From NCBI GenBank assembly GCA_964423645.1, contig CAYRFE010000014.1, positions 1-64,000 on the forward strand: 64,000 nucleotides of DNA. Direction: 5' to 3'. Position numbers and translations under genes: made by a program. Position 1 is the stretch's first letter. Every line of letters starts with the position of its first letter. This DNA comes from CAYRFE01 sp964423645 [NCBI: uncultured bacterium]. GTDB lineage: Bacteria; Macinerneyibacteriota; Macinerneyibacteria; Macinerneyibacteriales. The notes beneath the pieces were generated by a model that had not been told where the DNA came from, did not search any database, and saw only the letters and a program-made list of their open reading frames with translations. Shown here piece by piece: positions 1 through 7,838 of the stretch.

Positions 1-40
1 GCAAAAAACATCACCAGACCTTAGTAAAAGATAGATGCCC

Positions 41-1366
41 TCACACCTTTTTATGTGCCTCTGATATATACCCCTTATAATTAAAAAATGCATATAGGGG
101 TATGTTCAACAAGCCATTATCAAGACGTAAATTTGACAACGAAGCGCGAAGCGCTAGTGGAGGATTATATATACTTCTGTATATTTGCAAACTTTTTGAT
201 TTCAAATTTTCACTGGCCTTTACTTCTAACGGGTAAATGCCCGAATCTTCTGTTACAACAAAGTCAACCTCTGATTGAGCATCAGATGTCCAGTAATAGA
301 TTTCCTGCTCATGGATATTTACTGATAACTCCTGAAGTATATACTGTTCGGTGAAGGCACCTTTGAATTCTTCAAATATTTTTACATTCTCAATGATTGT
401 GCGCGGAGATAGTCCGCTCAATACACGCAAGAGACCAATATCAGTATGATATAATTTAAATGATCGAAGATCTTCATACGCTTTTAATGGCAATGCACCT
501 TTTGATATGCGGGATACTTTTCTTAACAGTCCGCTGTCTAAAAGCCATAGTAGTGCATCTTCGTAATCGCGAGCGCGTGCGCCTTCACGAATTAAACCGT
601 ATATAAATTTTTTATTTTCTTTTGCAAGCTGTGAAGGAATGCTATTCCATAAATGCCGAAGCTTAGGAACAATATTCGGCGGAGCATGCTTTGAAAAATC
701 TTGTTGATATGCGTCTAGGATCGCTCTTTGTTTCTCTTCGACCTGCACAATATCTTTTGTTTCGATCCATGTTTTAACAGCTGTCGGCATCCCGCCTATA
801 ATATAATAATACTTGAGATAATCTGTAAGTTTCGAAACAAAAGGTCCCGGGAAAGCGGAAAGTCCATTTTGACGGATATAATTAATTAACTCCTGCTCAT
901 TATTCGCCATTAAAAATTCTTCGAATGATAATGGGTGGACTGTTAAAAAATCAACTTTTCCAACCGGAAATGATGTCCCTTTATGGAGGGCGACTCCAAG
1001 CAGAGAGCCGGCACAACAGATATGGTAATTGGGTGCTTTCTCAGCAAAATATTTTAATGAGGTGAGGGCACGTGGCGTATCTTGAATTTCATCGAAAATG
1101 AGTAATGTTTTTTCCGGAAGGATCTTTTTGCCATAATATGTTCCCAGCATTTCAATAATTCGTTGGGGCTCTATTGATCCTTCAAAAAAATCACTTAAGG
1201 ATGGCGTGTTTTCAAAATTGACATAAAGAACGTCTTCATACTGTGTTTTACCGAATTCATTAAGAAGCCACGTTTTACCAACCTGGCGCGCACCCTTTAA
1301 AAGAAGCGGCAATCTGTTGTTTTTATTTTTCCATGCAATTAGATTATTCATTAACAGTCTACGCAT
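41..1366 (-). CDS. AAA-family ATPase with DUF4143 C-terminal domain
   Basis: 441 aa. The N-terminus has a Walker A (GARQVGKTW, about residues 25-33) and a Walker B (LLIFDEIQ, about 88-95), the AAA_14 arrangement. The C-terminal part has the spaced D...E-x-K pattern (VDFVVTED then PLEVKA) of the nuclease-like DUF4143 fold. Proteins of this class are common, often multi-copy accessory ATPases of unproven function. The start MRRLLM follows a G-rich ribosome site (GGGGGTG) and a TTTACA-N17-TATACT promoter. The gene stands alone and its right-hand neighbour is eno in the opposite direction. Family assignment is firm; the cellular role is unknown. Confidence 0.85.
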   Translation of the reverse strand: MRRLLMNNLIAWKNKNNRLPLLLKGARQVGKTWLLNEFGKTQYEDVLYVNFENTPSLSDFFEGSIEPQRIIEMLGTYYGKKILPEKTLLIFDEIQDTPRALTSLKYFAEKAPNYHICCAGSLLGVALHKGTSFPVGKVDFLTVHPLSFEEFLMANNEQELINYIRQNGLSAFPGPFVSKLTDYLKYYYIIGGMPTAVKTWIETKDIVQVEEKQRAILDAYQQDFSKHAPPNIVPKLRHLWNSIPSQLAKENKKFIYGLIREGARARDYEDALLWLLDSGLLRKVSRISKGALPLKAYEDLRSFKLYHTDIGLLRVLSGLSPRTIIENVKIFEEFKGAFTEQYILQELSVNIHEQEIYYWTSDAQSEVDFVVTEDSGIYPLEVKASENLKSKSLQIYRSIYNPPLALRASLSNLRLDNGLLNIPLYAFFNYKGYISEAHKKV

Positions 1367-1398
1367 TCTACACCCCCATTATGTTTGATCCGTAATTC

Positions 1399-1427
1399 AG
1401 TATAACGGCACTCGCACATATTGTAAA
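1399..1427 (-). promoter_or_regulatory. sigma-70 promoter of the DUF4143 ATPase
   Basis: Reading leftward: TTTACA, 17 bp spacer, TATACT. It lies 33 bp upstream of the ATG. Confidence 0.65.
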
Positions 1428-2124
1428 CACAAATAGTGGTTTAGCCACACATATTACGAATAAATACCGTGTGTTTACGTTGCTTACATGTTTTTCTAAC
1501 TTTTTAAACAAAAACTTCCCTGATGGAAATACTCTTTGCTAAGGAAGAAGGTTTTTTAAATTGATTTTAAATGCCCTGTTTTGAAAACAAAGGCAGCCGC
1601 TCACATAAATGGTCTTATGGGACGTTGCATTATTTCATTATAAATCAAATTGCATAATCGGAATTATGGGTTATGAACCTGTCAAGAAAACGTAGACACT
1701 CCGTAAGATGGTTTGATGTATACGGGGGTGCCTCAGCAAACGGACGAAATCGCACGTGAAGGAATGTTTAAAGGGTTAGGGCAATTTTCCTTGGTTCTGT
1801 CCCTGTTTTTACAATGATAAGCCTGTTTTAAGCCGTATGGCGCGTTATAAAATAAAACTTTACTGACACCTGCTGTGTTCGAGCAGTTTAATTGAACGAT
1901 GCACAATGAAAGGTGCGAAGTAGGGTGCTGTAAGCATAGATCTTCTTATGGGAAACAAAAAATGTATTGACATATCTTTTATTTTACATGAAAGTAAGCA
2001 GGTAGGAGATATGATGAAATATGCGCCATGTGGCGTATACTGAAACGTTGTGAATGGAGATAAAATTACAAGTACCGTTTATGGTTGTTATAGAATGATA
2101 AAACAAGATCAGGAGGAGATACGT
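1428..2124. other. long intergenic region upstream of enolase
   Basis: No gene is supported over roughly 700 bp. It contains an isolated TTGACA (1967-1972) without a good -10 at 16-18 bp, and an imperfect inverted repeat at 2020-2039 (TATGCGCC-ATGT-GGCGTATA, one mismatch). The repeat overlaps a TATACT hexamer (2036-2041), so the transcription start and an operator for eno may be here. Around 1588-1618 there is a short stretch resembling 5388-5418 (GCTCA...GGTCTTATG). Confidence 0.4.
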
Positions 2125-3423
2125 ATGAGTATACAAAGAATTGAAGCAATTGAGATCCTTGATTCAAGAGGTAACCCCACCGTTGAAGTAAATTTAAAAC
2201 TGGAAGACGGAACGATCTCTCGTGCAATGGTTCCAAGCGGAGCATCAACGGGAGAAAGAGAAGCTACAGAATTAAGAGATGGTGACAAAAAACGGTATGG
2301 CGGCAAAGGTGTTTTAAAGGCGGTTGAGAACGTTAACTCAATTATTGCACAAGCTGTTGAAAAGAAGTGCTTTAACAGCCAAAGAGAACTTGATTACTTT
2401 TTGATCGAACTTGATGGAACTAAGAATAAAGCGAAATTAGGTGCAAACGCAATACTTGGCGTTTCCATGGCATATGCGAGGGCAAAAGCCATGAGTTCAA
2501 ATATTTCATTATATCAGTACTTAGGCGGAACCAATGCCCACATAATGCCGGTTCCATGCATGAATGTCATCAATGGCGGAAAACATGCTGACAATACGGT
2601 AGATTTTCAGGAATTTATGATCGCGCCTCATCATGCGTCATCTTTTACCGAGTCAATTCGTATGGGTGCAGAAGTGTTCCATTCTCTCAAAGCAGTGTTA
2701 AAAGCAAAAGGATTTAATACGGGCGTTGGTGATGAAGGAGGATTTGCCCCCGATTTGAAATCTAACGAGCAAGCTGTTGAAATGATCTTAGAAGGGATTA
2801 CTCAAGCCGGATATGAACCCGGTAAAGATGTGAGTATCTGCCTTGACCCTGCAGCCAGTGAAATGTGGGAAAACGGAAAGTATAAATTCTTCAAAAGTTC
2901 ACAAAAATTGATGTCAAGCGATGAAATGATAAAACTTTGGGAAAGTTGGGTGAATCAATACCCTATAGTGTTGCTAGAAGATGGCTTAGCAGAGAATGAT
3001 TGGGAAGGTTGGAAAAACCTAACGGATGTAATTGGTAATAAAATTGAAATTGTTGGAGATGACATATTCTGCACAAATAAAACAATTTTAGCAGACGGGA
3101 TAAATAAGGGTGTGGCAAATTCTATCCTGATCAAGTTGAATCAAATAGGGACTGTTTCAGAAACTCTTGAAACCATTGAACTTGCATATAAAAACTCCTA
3201 CAATTGTTTTGTGTCACATAGAAGCGGTGAAACAGTGGATAGTTTTATTGCTGATTTGACAGTGGGCATTAATGCAGGACACCTAAAGACAGGAAGCGGT
3301 TGTCGCGGCGAGCGGATTGAAAAATTCAATCAACTTATTAGGATTGAGAATGAATTAGGAAAAACAGCTCAATTCGCCGGTTTGAACGCGTTTAAAAACG
3401 CTACCGTACAACAACGAAAATAG
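2125..3423 (+). CDS. eno: enolase (phosphopyruvate hydratase)
   Basis: 432 aa, normal for bacterial enolase, which interconverts 2-phosphoglycerate and phosphoenolpyruvate in the cytoplasm. Recognisable blocks are [10 protein letters not shown] near the N-terminus, [25 protein letters not shown], the metal-ligand/catalytic blocks [11 protein letters not shown] and VGDDIF, the catalytic lysine in [10 protein letters not shown], and SHRSGET. I take the start as ATG 2125 because AGGAGGAGAT lies just upstream; an upstream in-frame GTG lacks a site. The C-terminal blocks deviate from the usual ones ([10 protein letters not shown] where most enolases have [15 protein letters not shown] where E-D is usual), and the flanks look accessory. 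It may therefore be a transferred or second copy. The fold and reaction are secure. Confidence 0.93.
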   Translation: MSIQRIEAIEILDSRGNPTVEVNLKLEDGTISRAMVPSGASTGEREATELRDGDKKRYGGKGVLKAVENVNSIIAQAVEKKCFNSQRELDYFLIELDGTKNKAKLGANAILGVSMAYARAKAMSSNISLYQYLGGTNAHIMPVPCMNVINGGKHADNTVDFQEFMIAPHHASSFTESIRMGAEVFHSLKAVLKAKGFNTGVGDEGGFAPDLKSNEQAVEMILEGITQAGYEPGKDVSICLDPAASEMWENGKYKFFKSSQKLMSSDEMIKLWESWVNQYPIVLLEDGLAENDWEGWKNLTDVIGNKIEIVGDDIFCTNKTILADGINKGVANSILIKLNQIGTVSETLETIELAYKNSYNCFVSHRSGETVDSFIADLTVGINAGHLKTGSGCRGERIEKFNQLIRIENELGKTAQFAGLNAFKNATVQQRK

Positions 3424-3453
3424 TACCCGCTACATCACAACATATCGTCGAGT

Positions 3454-3469
3454 GGGCGGAGTGCCGCCC
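3454..3469 (+). terminator. weak hairpin after eno
   Basis: GGGCGG-AGTG-CCGCCC stem 30 bp past the eno stop, not followed by a T-run. Possible but weak terminator. Confidence 0.3.
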
Positions 3470-3625
3470 TCTCCCAAACTGCCCCACGCTATGTTTCGGG
3501 CAACTTCGGCTACACACAGAACGTTTTAAGTGTCTTCAAAGAAAAGTGAAATAAAGCACGATAAGGAATGTCAAATGATCGGCTTTTCGGAATCGCATAG
3601 GATCGATCGGTGCCGTAACCTGGTA
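3470..3625. other. intergenic stretch between eno and the AlbA_2 gene
   Basis: No ORF or RNA structure is supported; the next features are the two promoters to the right. Confidence 0.4.
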
Positions 3626-3654
3626 TTGACACGGTAATTAAGGCGCGTTATAGT
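3626..3654 (+). promoter_or_regulatory. distal promoter upstream of the AlbA_2 gene
   Basis: TTGACA-N17-TATAGT, near consensus. It would give a leader of about 190 nt before the AlbA_2-domain gene. Confidence 0.6.
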
Positions 3655-3804
3655 AAATTTTTGTATCTTTTTGATATTTTATAATTTAGCTTCACGTAAT
3701 CAAGTGTAGATTGAGTTGCACCGTTTTTGTGCAAAAAAAGCTTAAAGAGTAGGAAATTTGGGCTATTCATTTCGCTATTATTTTGATTCTATTGGCAGGA
3801 AATA

Positions 3805-3833
3805 TTGTCTTTTTGTATATTTTAAGGTATACT
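3805..3833 (+). promoter_or_regulatory. proximal promoter of the AlbA_2 gene
   Basis: TTGTCT-N17-TATACT, ending 16 bp before the ATG, with AAAGGA as ribosome site between. The gene may therefore have two promoters. Confidence 0.55.
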
Positions 3834-3849
3834 ATCCCAAAGGAAAACT

Positions 3850-5253
3850 ATGAATAAAGATGAATTATTACAGAGACTTGCCGACATTGAGTGGGAAGAT
3901 TTCGAGGTAAAAACAGCGCAGGAACTTCCTAAGAGTTGTTGGGAAACAGTGTCTGCATTCTCCAATACTGTTGGTGGATGGTTGATCTTAGGTGTTGAGA
4001 AAGAGGGTAAGACTTTTTCAATAACCGGAGTATCTAACCCTGAAAAAATCGAACAGGAATTTATCAATACTCTTAATGGTCAGAAGTTCAATGTGAAGAT
4101 TCGACCGGAAGCCCATCGTTATACTATTAACGGGAAACATGTTCTTGCGTTTTATATACCACCAAGCAAACAAAAACCGATTTATTATAATACACAGTCC
4201 AATACATTCATACGGTCCGGCAGCGGTGATGTTCGGGCAACTGCAGTTGAAATAGATGCTATGTACCGTGATCAAGCATTTGGTTTCAAGACAGGGGAGA
4301 TTGTAGAAGGGCTTACCGTTAAAGATCTATCTTCACAATCATTGGTTCGGTATCGCGATTACATGTCTCGGTTTAATCCGGCAATCCCATATAACAAATT
4401 ATCTTTAGACGAGTTTTTAAACAAAACCCATGTTATGATCGATGGGAAAGTCACCTATGCCGGGCTTTTATTTTTTGGCACACAGGATGCGATCTTCAGC
4501 CAATTTCCTGATTTCAGGATTGACCTTTTGGAAATTCCCGGCACTTCTTACAATGATGCAGAAATACGTTTTACGTATCGTTTGGCTGAACAAGAAAATT
4601 TATGGGAATATTATTTTACTTTGTTTGAGCGCATCAGTCAAAAAGTCAATCAGCCCTTTAAAATGAATTCGGAAGGATTTGCTGTTGGTAATTTCCCGCA
4701 TCTTGAAGCACTTAGAGAAGCCTTGGTAAATATGCTTATGCATGCAGATTATTTTTCGCCAATGAAATCACGGGTTCGTATCTTTACCGATCGCATTGAA
4801 TTTTTCAATCCGGGTTGTTATCCGAAACCATTATCTGAGCTATTAAAATCAGACGTGTCCATACCACGCAACCCTATATTGGCAAAATTATTCAGATTAG
4901 TCAAACTTGCTGAAAATGCCGGCTTTGGGTTTGATAAAATGATTGACGGATGGAAAACATATACCGGCGAACCACCATTGTTTGAGCAAGCATTGGATTA
5001 TACTATTGTAAATTTTAAATTATTACCCCAACTATCTGACCCGACTAGGGATAAAACTAGGGGAAAAACTAGGGGAAAAATTCTACAAATGATTACAGAG
5101 AATAATAAAGTAACTACAGAAGAGTTATCAAAAACAATAGGAATATCACTTAAAGGCATCGAGTATAATCTGCAGATATTAAAAGCAGAAAATATAATCA
5201 TACGAGTTGGTCCTAAAAATGGGGGGCATTGGGAAATCGTGAGCAATAACTGA
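3850..5253 (+). CDS. AlbA_2 / HATPase-like putative transcriptional regulator with C-terminal wHTH
   Basis: 467 aa. The N-terminal 130 residues fit the AlbA_2 (Schlafen-type) domain: WEDFEVK, then NTVGGWLILGVE, and FIRSGS. The middle contains LREALVNMLMHADY followed by RIFTDRIEFFNPG, the ATP-binding module (HATPase_c_4) common to this family. A basic repeat TRGKTRGKI leads into a C-terminal winged helix (TTEELSKTIGISLKGIEYNL). Such proteins are usually annotated as RecG-like or DNA-binding regulators, and their targets are rarely known. It stands alone with its own promoters. The architecture is clear, the function is not. Confidence 0.8.
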   Translation: MNKDELLQRLADIEWEDFEVKTAQELPKSCWETVSAFSNTVGGWLILGVEKEGKTFSITGVSNPEKIEQEFINTLNGQKFNVKIRPEAHRYTINGKHVLAFYIPPSKQKPIYYNTQSNTFIRSGSGDVRATAVEIDAMYRDQAFGFKTGEIVEGLTVKDLSSQSLVRYRDYMSRFNPAIPYNKLSLDEFLNKTHVMIDGKVTYAGLLFFGTQDAIFSQFPDFRIDLLEIPGTSYNDAEIRFTYRLAEQENLWEYYFTLFERISQKVNQPFKMNSEGFAVGNFPHLEALREALVNMLMHADYFSPMKSRVRIFTDRIEFFNPGCYPKPLSELLKSDVSIPRNPILAKLFRLVKLAENAGFGFDKMIDGWKTYTGEPPLFEQALDYTIVNFKLLPQLSDPTRDKTRGKTRGKILQMITENNKVTTEELSKTIGISLKGIEYNLQILKAENIIIRVGPKNGGHWEIVSNN

Positions 5254-5477
5254 TTTTTCGATCCGGAATAAGCCTTCTTTAAAAACGATTTATTATTTTG
5301 TAAAAATTACGGATTGCACAGCAATTTTTTAAAAATAAGCCAGTTTAAATCGAAAATAGAGGGCATGATTTCAGAGTAGGGTTAGCGGCTCATCATAAAG
5401 GGTCTTATGAGAGATGAGTTAATTAGGTTACATATCAACTTTACAGAAGGAGCCTTATTGGGTGTGAAATTATATTA
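5254..5477. other. intergenic stretch left of a dispersed repeat
   Basis: No gene is supported. The piece at about 5388-5418 resembles 1588-1618 and is itself partly palindromic (CATAA...TTATG). Confidence 0.35.
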
Positions 5478-5720
5478 AGACTTTTGTAAAACTACCATTT
5501 GTACCTTTGTGCCCACCCCATGCTTCGACGGAGTTTTCACTGAGTGAAGCCGAAGTGCTCAACACAAGCTCCCCTCACGTGAAAATCGGGAGGCGGGCAA
5601 AAAAAATCTTCTGCTACAAAAATTCCTAATGTAGCGGGCGCATATCATGCGCCCGATTTCGTTCCCATACCCCTTATTAGAAAATAAATAAAATGGAAAT
5701 TTTAAATTTTGCATAGGTCT
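5478..5720. repeat. dispersed TIR element, copy 1 (full, divergent interior)
   Basis: About 243 bp. The left end AGACTTTTGTAAAA and the inverse of the right end AGACCTATGCAAAA form terminal inverted repeats. The interior holds GTGCCCACCCC next to the left end and ATACCCCTTATTAGAAAATAAA next to the right end, both shared with the other copies. It carries no coding capacity and is MITE-like. Confidence 0.65.
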
Positions 5721-5783
5721 ATATGAGGGTGTATGGAGCGTGAGCTTTGTCTCTTGACATTGTTTGTAATTAAGATACCATTA

Positions 5784-5900
5784 ATGAAAGAAAGAAATAG
5801 TGAGCGTGCACTGTATTATGAGCGACGCTTGCATGGTATTGAACAGCCACTGAACGTGGAAGGCACGGACAAGTCGAAAGTAATGGTTACTTATTCATGA
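5784..5900 (+). CDS. possible 38-aa small ORF coupled to the caspase gene
   Basis: An open frame of 38 codons starts at ATG 5784 and its TGA overlaps the ATG of the next gene as ATGA, the coupling pattern used repeatedly elsewhere in this window. A TAAGAT hexamer lies 7 bp before the ATG (with TTGTCT 18 bp further up), so it could be read from a leaderless transcript. The peptide is rich in charged residues and I recognise nothing in it. It may be a chance frame. Confidence 0.3.
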   Translation: MKERNSERALYYERRLHGIEQPLNVEGTDKSKVMVTYS

Positions 5901-6844
5901 AAGGTAAGGCGGTTGCCATGGTACGCAGTTTTGTGTTCCTTGCATGTGTTCTGTTTATGACGTTATCCGTTCATTCGCAACGACGGAGAGTTGATACTAC
6001 GACTACGACCTCTACAACCCCTGTTGTTGTTACCGGCAGGTCCGATGTGGATTCGCAGTTGCCTGTGACGACAATGTCCAATCCCGATGCGATCGCCGTG
6101 ATAATCGGTAATAAGGATTATAAAAAGACTAAGCCTGTTGATTTTGCCATAAATGATATGGTTACAATGAAAGAATATCTGATCAAGGTATTCGGTTATA
6201 AAGAAGAGAATATTTTTGTCGTGCAAAATGCCAGCAAAGGCGACTTCGAGTTGTATTTCGGGAATGACACAAATTTCAAAGGCAAGCTGTTCAATGCCGT
6301 AAAACCCGATATAAGCGATGTGTTCGTCTACTATGCAGGGCACGGTGCGCCGAGTATGAATACCAAAAAGGGATATTTCGTGCCGGTAGAATGCGATCCG
6401 CAGTATGTTGACCTGACAGGTTATCCGCTGGATCTGTTCTATGCCAATATCGCGAAAATATCCGCACGTTCCTTTACGGTAATTCTTGACGCATGTTTCT
6501 CGGGAGTGGATTTGCTCAAGAACGTATCTCCGATGGTGATCGAAGTGAAGGATCCGGCTGTAATCATCAATAACGCCGTGGTGTTTGCTTCAAGCACGGG
6601 CAGTCAGCTGTCGACGTGGTACAATGAAAAGAATCACGGAATGTTCACCTACTTTTTCCTGAAAGGTATTCATGACAAAACGGCAGATACAAACAAAGAC
6701 GGGATAATTACCGCAGATGAGTTGTTTACGTATGTTTCAAACAGTACGGAAGGTGTGCCGTATTATGCGCGTCGCCTGCACAATCTGGATCAAACGCCGA
6801 CCATATTCGGAAAAGATAAAAACAGGGCGCTCGTCACCTTTTAA
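5897..6844 (+). CDS. exported caspase-family (C14) peptidase-like protein
   Basis: 315 aa. A hydrophobic N-terminus (VRSFVFLACVLFMTLSVHSQ) looks like a signal peptide, placing it outside the cytoplasm. A Thr-rich linker follows, then the caspase core with AVIIGNKDYK, the catalytic His in VYYAGHGAP (about residue 151) and the catalytic Cys in ILDACFSG (about 198). Both dyad residues are present. DTNKDGIITADEL near the C-terminus resembles an EF-hand-type calcium loop. The start at 5897 overlaps the stop of a small ORF; an alternative start is the in-frame ATG at 5918. The DUF4384 gene follows 13 bp later, a common partner of bacterial caspase-like proteins. Substrate unknown. Confidence 0.82.
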   Translation: MKGKAVAMVRSFVFLACVLFMTLSVHSQRRRVDTTTTTSTTPVVVTGRSDVDSQLPVTTMSNPDAIAVIIGNKDYKKTKPVDFAINDMVTMKEYLIKVFGYKEENIFVVQNASKGDFELYFGNDTNFKGKLFNAVKPDISDVFVYYAGHGAPSMNTKKGYFVPVECDPQYVDLTGYPLDLFYANIAKISARSFTVILDACFSGVDLLKNVSPMVIEVKDPAVIINNAVVFASSTGSQLSTWYNEKNHGMFTYFFLKGIHDKTADTNKDGIITADELFTYVSNSTEGVPYYARRLHNLDQTPTIFGKDKNRALVTF

Positions 6845-6857
6845 TATGCGGAGGAAT

Positions 6858-7682
6858 ATGAAGTTCATATTACTTAGTGTGTTGATCGTCGTTTGTTGCC
6901 TTACAGGACATTCGGCAAGCGATGTGTCTGATTGGATCACGACGCAGGGAGAATGCGTAGCATACAATATCACCACGCAAGAAGCCATCAAACGTGCCGA
7001 GGAGATCGCCAAACGCAATGCTATCGAGCAATACTGCGGCACGAAGGTGCAGTCGGAAACGTATGTAAAGAATTTTCAACTGCAGTCGGATTTCATCAGT
7101 GCAATATCCTACGGTGAAATTATCGATTTTAAGCGGCTGAAAGTGGAACGCGAGGATTATCGCAAAACAGAGACAGATGATTTTATCGATCTCATTCGAG
7201 TTACGGTGCAGGTAAAAATCGCAAAGGGAAAATCCCAGCCTGATCCGTATTTTGTGATGCAGGTGAAGCTTGGAAAAACCGTCTTCAATCACGGAGAAAA
7301 ATCTGCGCTGACGATTACGGCATCAAAGGATTGTTATATTACCATATTCAACATTATCGAAGACAGAACAATCTATCAAATTTACCCCACAACAATGTTA
7401 AAAAGTGTCAAACTTACCGCCAATACGCCGTGGGTATTCCCGCAGCAGATGACAGCCATGTGCCCTGACGGGAAGAGTCGAACCATAGAAATATTAAAGA
7501 TCGTGGCCACCAAAGAACCGCTGCCACTACTTGATTCCGGGAAAGATGATGTTGTTGAGTATAACGGTATCCGTATTTGGAGTCGTCCTGAGATCGGATT
7601 TAACGACCTTGCCAGACAGATGGCAGCCATCCCGCTGAATGAGCGAACAGAAGCGACAATAACATACGAAGTTGTGCGATAA
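6858..7682 (+). CDS. exported DUF4384-domain protein, partner of the caspase-like protein
   Basis: 274 aa from ATG 6858, preceded by GGAGG; an in-frame ATG at 6846 has no ribosome site. Signal peptide MKFILLSVLIVVCCLTGHSA. Residues of about 25-125 resemble the alpha/beta domain seen in LPP20-like or flagellar-assembly T-domain proteins (repeated A-x-x-x-A-I-K-R pattern), tentative. The C-terminal half has the DUF4384 signature: FNHGEKSALTITASKDCYI followed by an IYPT block. DUF4384 proteins often sit beside caspase-like peptidases or serine/threonine kinases. Both proteins are predicted to act outside the cytoplasm. Role not established. Confidence 0.7.
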   Translation: MKFILLSVLIVVCCLTGHSASDVSDWITTQGECVAYNITTQEAIKRAEEIAKRNAIEQYCGTKVQSETYVKNFQLQSDFISAISYGEIIDFKRLKVEREDYRKTETDDFIDLIRVTVQVKIAKGKSQPDPYFVMQVKLGKTVFNHGEKSALTITASKDCYITIFNIIEDRTIYQIYPTTMLKSVKLTANTPWVFPQQMTAMCPDGKSRTIEILKIVATKEPLPLLDSGKDDVVEYNGIRIWSRPEIGFNDLARQMAAIPLNERTEATITYEVVR

Positions 7683-7732
7683 AAAGTGCCGTGCGGAGTA
7701 TCTCGCCCTACGCGGCGTGTTACTTCGGGGAC

Positions 7733-7829
7733 TTCGTTCCCACTATATAACAACTTGAGCCCCTCCCGATTTTCACGGGAGGGGTTTGGGGTGGGCACAA
7801 AGGTACAAATAGTAGTTTTGTAAAGGTCT
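7733..7829. repeat. dispersed TIR element, copy 2 (one end intact)
   Basis: Contains the hallmark core (GGGGACTTCGTTCCC, ACTATATAACAA, CCCCTCCCGA...GGGAGGGG, GTGGGCACAAAGG) and the end TAGTTTTGTAAAGGTCT. The opposite end is missing or degraded. It lies between the converging DUF4384 and ftcD genes. Confidence 0.65.
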
Positions 7830-7838
7830 TATCTCACA

